Assembly: GCA_016936455.1 (NCBI GenBank)
Contig: JAFGXV010000029.1
Span: 57,717-121,716 of the forward strand
Reading direction: 5' to 3'
Length of the DNA: 64,000 nt
From: Desulfuromonadaceae bacterium
Lineage (GTDB): Bacteria; Desulfobacterota; Desulfuromonadia; Desulfuromonadales; Desulfuromonadaceae
The position numbers and the translations under genes are program-made. The first letter of the stretch is position 1. Every line of letters begins with the position of its first letter. The notes under the pieces were generated by a model. The model worked only from the letters and a program-made list of their open reading frames with translations. It searched no databases and was not told where the DNA came from. This document shows positions 60,701 through 64,000 of the stretch, piece after piece.

Positions 60701-62247
60701 AAATCGGCGTCAAGGTCCCGGCGGTGGCCGGTATCGGCACCATCGCCATGGGCATTGCCAAGGCCGGAGCGGACATCATCACCGTCAGCGGCTACGATGG
60801 CGGCACTGGCGCTGCCCGCAAGCATGCCATCAAATTTGTCGGCCTGCCGGTGGAAATCGGGGTGCGTGAAGCCCACCGGGCGCTATCGTGCTGCGGGTTG
60901 CGCCACAAGGTGGAACTGTGGGCCGATGGTGGAGCGCGCACCGGCCGCGATGTGGTAAAACTGATGCTGCTCGGCGCCAACCGCGTCGGCTTCGGCACCC
61001 TGCCCATGGTCATCATCGGCTGTACCGCCTGCCGCAACTGCCACCTGGGCACCTGTCATGTCGGCATTGCCACCCAGATTGAAACGGAACAGCAGGCGCG
61101 CGAGCAGGGCCTGAAACGTTTTGTCCCGCGCGTGCTGGAAAACGGCATCATCTATGAGACCACCTTTTTCCGCGCCCTGGGCGAAGAGATCCGCACCCTG
61201 ACCGCCAAGCTCGGCTACCGGCGCACCCAGGACCTGGTCGGCTGCTCCAGTCTGCTGCAGCAGACCCTCGGCCAAGAGGTGCTGGATCTCGGTGAGCTGC
61301 TGCGCATCGAAGCCTGTGAACGGCGGGCAGCGGGAGCCCCGGTCACGCGCCAGTTGCGCCGCCCCCTCAACTATCTGACCTCCCTCCTCTCCACCCTCGT
61401 CACCGACGCCTTTGACAGTGGCGATGACCGTGTCCGTTTTACCGATGACGGCATCAACAGCTGTGATCGCGCCATCGGTACCCGGCTGGCCGGGGCCATG
61501 AACCAGGCCCTGCACGAACAGCGCTACACCCCCGCCAAGCAGGCGCTGTTGTACTTCCGCCGCGATTCCATCCCCGGCAACGGACTGGGCGCGTTCAATA
61601 TCGACGGCATTCATATCTGCGTTGAAGGCGGGGCCCAAGATGGCGTCGGCAAAGGCGCGCGCGGCGGCCGGATTGTCATCCTGAAAGGCGAAAACACCAA
61701 CGGCATCCGTGTCGGCGGTTCGGTCGGCAAGGGGTTGGCCTATGGCGCGCAAGGCGGCCTGTTCATCATTCAGGGCGATGCCGACAGCCGCGCCTGCATC
61801 CGCCTGTCCGGAGCCGATGTGGTGCTGGGCGCCCGCCTGCAGCAACCGGTTTCCGATGCGGGCGCCTATCTGGCCAATCCCGCCAACCTCAAGGGATTTG
61901 CCTTTGAGTACATGACGGCCGGCCGCGTCGTGGTGCTGGGCGACCCCGGCCCCTGGATTTGCTCCGGCATGACCGGTGGCACCATTTACTGTCATCTGGA
62001 TCCGGCCATGGGATTGACCCGCGAAGGGCTGCAACAACGCCTCGCCCGCGGCGCCAGGGTCAGTCTGTGCGAACTGGATGAAACCGACCTTGAGACCCTG
62101 GACGAACTGCTGCTCGAATACCACAAGGAACTGCTCCACTCCTACCAGAGCCATGAAGCCCAGATCGTCAGCCAGATCATGGCCAACAGCCGCAGCTGCT
62201 TTATCAAAATCATCGCCCACGGCGACTCCGACGCCGCCACCCGCTGA
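57703..62247 (+). CDS. gltB: Glutamate synthase large subunit (class II GATase, FMN, Fe-S)
   Basis: A 1514-residue enzyme that turns glutamine and 2-oxoglutarate into two glutamates. The amidotransferase nucleophile is Cys23 in ERDACAII, after a 22-residue stretch that must be removed. A central domain and the FMN barrel (from about 855, SAMSFGSQSETAFRIYAEA) follow. The Fe-S loop GCTACRNCHLGTCHVGIATQ near 1106 has the usual C-x5-C-x4-C plus one extra Cys. The C-terminal GXGXG beta-helix (about 1240-1440) ends the protein. The ATG at 57703 has AGGAG; no small subunit gltD is in the window, so the electron donor is not known. Confidence 0.95.
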   Translation: MPSSPTASSPDFCGLTPTERDACAIIGYFNKSGRPSHSNVQRAIDGLIKMGHRAGEIGGEGDGCGILTDIPRQLWREILAQEGQSPELVDDPGFAVGHLLVPQEALSADEQLLTRILSLVGRRGGKLLLERHSQVRSEALSSMARVSEPLFWQLALQMTAPDPDRELYQLQVEIEQQFAVHVASLSNRVTAYKVHGAPEILRLYYPELKRKEFLSANTIGHSRFSTNTLPTVLRAQPFSLLGHNGEINTIGRLREEARQLGLPLCDGGSDSQDLNRTLEGLIHQQGFGLYEAMEICFPPIFSEVEKLPPRQQQAYELLRRFFAASAQGPAAIISRWQDECVFSVDAMGLRPLWVGETSEEYFASSEAGVVSQEEILADPKVLAPGEKLALRLRPGEGIERIEHEQLRQLVAERLRRHTRFSLHEKVVTAAAELPEASADRTTPRFQRNGALLRDNLLSGFAWKRSDLLNLREILKQGQEPIASLGYDGPLAALALTHQNLADYFKEQVAVVTNPAIDREREAEHFSTRVFIGPRPSWQGRQNSVVSLAAPLLAGGLRQGPSGSHHQLAQRHGLCTLEGLLNAFTSGKRRHYRLLNCTLKREENLSQALERLCTEGLDAVRRGCPLLLLDDSSVFTTGHHFIDPALVLARLHKQLREEQTADGSSLRRKTSLVVRSGALRNLHDLMFHIAMGADALCPYLMWEQANEVADGMARLLPVLCRGIEKVMSTMGTHEIGGYGRYFAAIGLAPELVAMFETPNFCGSTRGGLTLERLEQNQRGRFAIARSRKKESPPVQFRLYPQIWKNISAVAKMEESYTDLSQRIRNLEQEHPLAIRHLLDFSYPGELRIDPQEVDTGIGDHDYPFLISAMSFGSQSETAFRIYAEAARKLNIICMNGEGGEIPDMLGQYRKNRGQQIASGRFGVHMDLLNSADFLEIKVGQGAKPGEGGHLPGFKVTAKIAAARNASEGVTLISPSNNHDIYSIEDLAQIIEELRTANPRAKIGVKVPAVAGIGTIAMGIAKAGADIITVSGYDGGTGAARKHAIKFVGLPVEIGVREAHRALSCCGLRHKVELWADGGARTGRDVVKLMLLGANRVGFGTLPMVIIGCTACRNCHLGTCHVGIATQIETEQQAREQGLKRFVPRVLENGIIYETTFFRALGEEIRTLTAKLGYRRTQDLVGCSSLLQQTLGQEVLDLGELLRIEACERRAAGAPVTRQLRRPLNYLTSLLSTLVTDAFDSGDDRVRFTDDGINSCDRAIGTRLAGAMNQALHEQRYTPAKQALLYFRRDSIPGNGLGAFNIDGIHICVEGGAQDGVGKGARGGRIVILKGENTNGIRVGGSVGKGLAYGAQGGLFIIQGDADSRACIRLSGADVVLGARLQQPVSDAGAYLANPANLKGFAFEYMTAGRVVVLGDPGPWICSGMTGGTIYCHLDPAMGLTREGLQQRLARGARVSLCELDETDLETLDELLLEYHKELLHSYQSHEAQIVSQIMANSRSCFIKIIAHGDSDAATR

Positions 62248-62459
62248 CAGGACCCCCCCCCCGGCCTGACAGGTTCAGGCCGGGGAAATGGGCCCCTCCC
62301 AACAAACAAACATCATCTCGAAAAAGATATCATTCAAGGTGTTGTTTTTCCGTCTTTTTGTCTTGATTTTTTAAAAATTCTCCTTGAAATCGCCCAAGAA
62401 AAAATAAGATAATAAAACGGTGTTTACATAAATTTCCATCCTGGCATCTAGGAGGTTTT
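62248..62459. other. Gap between gltB and the SulP gene
   Basis: About 210 nt. A run of ten C begins at 62253, followed by a 9-bp perfect hairpin CCGGCCTGA / TCAGGCCGG (62261-62283) without a T tract. The rest (62310-62459) is AT-rich and holds the candidate promoter at 62384. No gene is seen. Confidence 0.6.
62384..62413 (+). promoter_or_regulatory. Candidate promoter of the SulP gene
   Basis: TTGAAA at 62384-62389, an 18-nt spacer and GATAAT at 62408-62413; both 5/6. The leader to the ATG at 62460 is about 40 nt and contains AGGAGG. Confidence 0.55.
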
Positions 62460-63827
62460 ATGCAAGCATCCACCTCCCTCAGCGCGGAAAACATTGTCCG
62501 CAACGCCATCATCGGCTTCACCGTCAGCTTTGTCGCCCTGAGTCTGGGGGCCGCTCTGGGCATCCTTTCCGGCCGCGGTGCTTTTTCCGGCATGTTCTCC
62601 GCTGGCATTATCGCCTTCTTCACCGCCCTGCTCGGTGGAACGCGGGTGCAATGCTCCGGCCCGACCGCTCCCATGAGCGCCGTCAGTGCCTTGGTCGTCG
62701 CCTATGCCGCCAGCCATCTCGACGCCACCGCCAGCACGGATCAATTTATCAATCTCGTTTTCCTGCTCAACGGCCTGGTGCTATTACTCATGGCCCTGCT
62801 GCGACTAGGACGCTTTATCGCCTACGTACCGAACGTCGTGGTGTCGGGCTTCATGAGCGGCATCGCCCTGCTGATCTGGCAGGACCAGCTCAATATGTTG
62901 ACGGGTTCGGGCAACAAGGCGCCCCTACACGGCGGCTGGCTGGCCAACAGTGCTGTAGCGCTGACCACCCTGGTGCTGATCTTCGTGCTGGCACCACTGA
63001 TGCGCCGGCTGGTGGGGCACCGCGCCCGCTTCCTACCCTCCACCCTGCTGGCCATCCTGTTCGTTTCCCTCGGCTGCGGCCTGCTCAACCTGCCCATCGA
63101 GCACGTTCAGCTCAGCGGCAATCTACAGAGTCTCAGCGATCTGACGCAACGACTGGCACAGCAGTGGCCGCGCGACTGGTCCTTCGGCACCCTGTCCCAG
63201 GCCCTTCCGTTCTCGCTCCAGCTCGCCCTGCTGTGCTACCTTGACACCCTGCTCACCTCGCTGGTGGTCGACAAGATGAGCGGCGAAACCACCCACCAGA
63301 ATCAGGAACTGATGGCTCAGGGGGTGGCAAACAGCGCCTGCGCCCTGATCGGCGGCATTCCCGGTGCCCAGGCCACCATCCGTTCGGTGCTGATGCTGAA
63401 AGAGAACGCCAACCTGCGACTGGCCGGCATCCTGACGGGTGTGTTTGTGCTGGTGGAAATGCTGCTGTTTCAGGAGTGGATCAATGCCATTCCCAAAGCG
63501 GTCTTTGTCGGCGTCCTGCTCAAGGTAGGCTATGATGTCTTCGACTTCATGCCCCTGCGCCTCTACCTGAAGCAGCTGGCCAGCAAACGCGGCCGCCAGT
63601 GGCGCGACTTTTTCTCCCGCCATGACGATCTGCAGATCTTTGTCACCAACCGTGAAGCCCTGATGATCAGCGGCACCGCCGTGGCCACGCTGGTGCTGGA
63701 CCTCAACATGGCCGTCGCCGGCTTTACGCTGCTGTTTTACCTGCACAACAAGGCCTTCAACCGCCACAATCCGATGCGTGACCTGGCGCCGGAAAAAGAA
63801 ACAGCGGCGTTCTACACCCAGGACTAA
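62460..63827 (+). CDS. SulP-family anion transporter without STAS domain
   Basis: A 455-residue inner-membrane protein of the SulP/SLC26 family, with about 10-12 segments. GTRVQCSGPTAPMSAVSALV in the third segment is the substrate-site region, and FMSGIALLIWQDQL and LDTLLTSLVVDKMSGETTHQNQELMAQG-type sequence are typical. The family's C-terminal STAS domain is missing; a short soluble segment (about 385-410) precedes the last helix. An AGGAGG RBS precedes the ATG closely. Substrate (sulfate, bicarbonate or other) unknown. Confidence 0.88.
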   Translation: MQASTSLSAENIVRNAIIGFTVSFVALSLGAALGILSGRGAFSGMFSAGIIAFFTALLGGTRVQCSGPTAPMSAVSALVVAYAASHLDATASTDQFINLVFLLNGLVLLLMALLRLGRFIAYVPNVVVSGFMSGIALLIWQDQLNMLTGSGNKAPLHGGWLANSAVALTTLVLIFVLAPLMRRLVGHRARFLPSTLLAILFVSLGCGLLNLPIEHVQLSGNLQSLSDLTQRLAQQWPRDWSFGTLSQALPFSLQLALLCYLDTLLTSLVVDKMSGETTHQNQELMAQGVANSACALIGGIPGAQATIRSVLMLKENANLRLAGILTGVFVLVEMLLFQEWINAIPKAVFVGVLLKVGYDVFDFMPLRLYLKQLASKRGRQWRDFFSRHDDLQIFVTNREALMISGTAVATLVLDLNMAVAGFTLLFYLHNKAFNRHNPMRDLAPEKETAAFYTQD

Positions 63828-63856
63828 AATTCGGCGCCGGGATAACAAATTTTCCA

Positions 63857-63885
63857 TTGACTTCGCAGTGGGGCTCTGTTAAAAG
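63857..63885 (+). promoter_or_regulatory. Candidate promoter of tRNA-Gly
   Basis: TTGACT at 63857-63862, a 17-nt spacer and TAAAAG at 63880-63885, ending 28 nt before the tRNA 5' end. Confidence 0.5.
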
Positions 63886-63913
63886 TAGCTCCGCGTTCAA
63901 CGCACCCCCTTAT

Positions 63914-63988
<75 letters not shown>

Positions 63989-64000
63989 AAAAATATCAAA

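Noticed and set aside
62253..62262. Ten-C run after gltB as a phase-variation tract
   Set aside because: It lies outside coding sequence, 6 nt after the gltB stop, and forms part of a hairpin arm; no promoter spacing role was seen.

Overview
The window is a GC-rich (roughly 60-65% in most coding stretches), densely packed chromosomal segment of a Deltaproteobacterium, most likely in the Desulfuromonadales (Desulfuromonas / Pelobacter / Geobacter relatives). Pointers are a triheme PpcA-type cytochrome c7, a ferritin-like/VIT1 fusion, the gene order ybgF - LysM protein - dprA - smg(DUF494) - topA - trmFO, and several small conserved proteins of that order. There is no prophage, insertion sequence, CRISPR array or integration scar. 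Taxonomy is inferred from gene content only.

Layout. 0-8.5 kb: a YkgJ-type Cys-cluster protein; a Fur-family regulator overlapping a CoA-disulfide-reductase-like flavoprotein, preceded by a Fur-like palindrome; diaminopimelate decarboxylase; a small acidic protein and a multispanning membrane protein; an orphan tryptophan synthase beta; a second YkgJ protein, cysteine synthase and a secreted nuclease. 8.5-11.1 kb (minus strand): peptidase U32, NudC and Hsp20. 11.3-23.3 kb (plus): cell-envelope and housekeeping genes (ybgF, LysM protein, dprA, smg, topA, trmFO, maf, yggS), an NSS transporter, a phosphoglycolate phosphatase and a MATE-superfamily protein resembling animal ANKH. 23.4-27.8 kb: a membrane PAS-GGDEF-EAL protein and a DUF342 protein.

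27.9-44.2 kb (minus): proC, then an almost complete MSHA-type type IVa pilus locus in the order I-(PilN-like)-J-K-L-M-N-E-G-A-pilin2-C-D-O-P-Q. No mshF is recognised. The ATPase MshE carries two textbook MshEN cyclic-di-GMP-binding motifs, so the nearby GGDEF-EAL protein is a plausible input. The MshA pilin gene and the 5' part of mshQ are clearly more AT-rich than their surroundings, suggesting exchanged surface-exposed segments. The first gene, mshI, seems to start at a non-canonical CTG.

44.3-54 kb: Rep helicase, a TIGR01212 radical SAM protein, an HNH nuclease, TrkA/TrkH potassium uptake, PgeF, RluD, a small conserved protein and a HAD hydrolase. 54.1-64 kb: the cytochrome c7, a ferritin-VIT1 transporter, a MaoC hydratase, an XRE-cupin regulator, ElbB, a large glutamate synthase subunit behind a strongly structured 5' leader, a SulP transporter without a STAS domain, and tRNA-Gly(GCC) at the right edge.

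The most promising items for follow-up are the gltB leader RNA, the mosaic MshQ adhesin with a lamin-tail-like head, the ANKH-like transporter and the CTG-initiated c-di-GMP-gated MSHA locus. Promoters and terminators were found by eye, and families were assigned from remembered signatures. No database search was possible.
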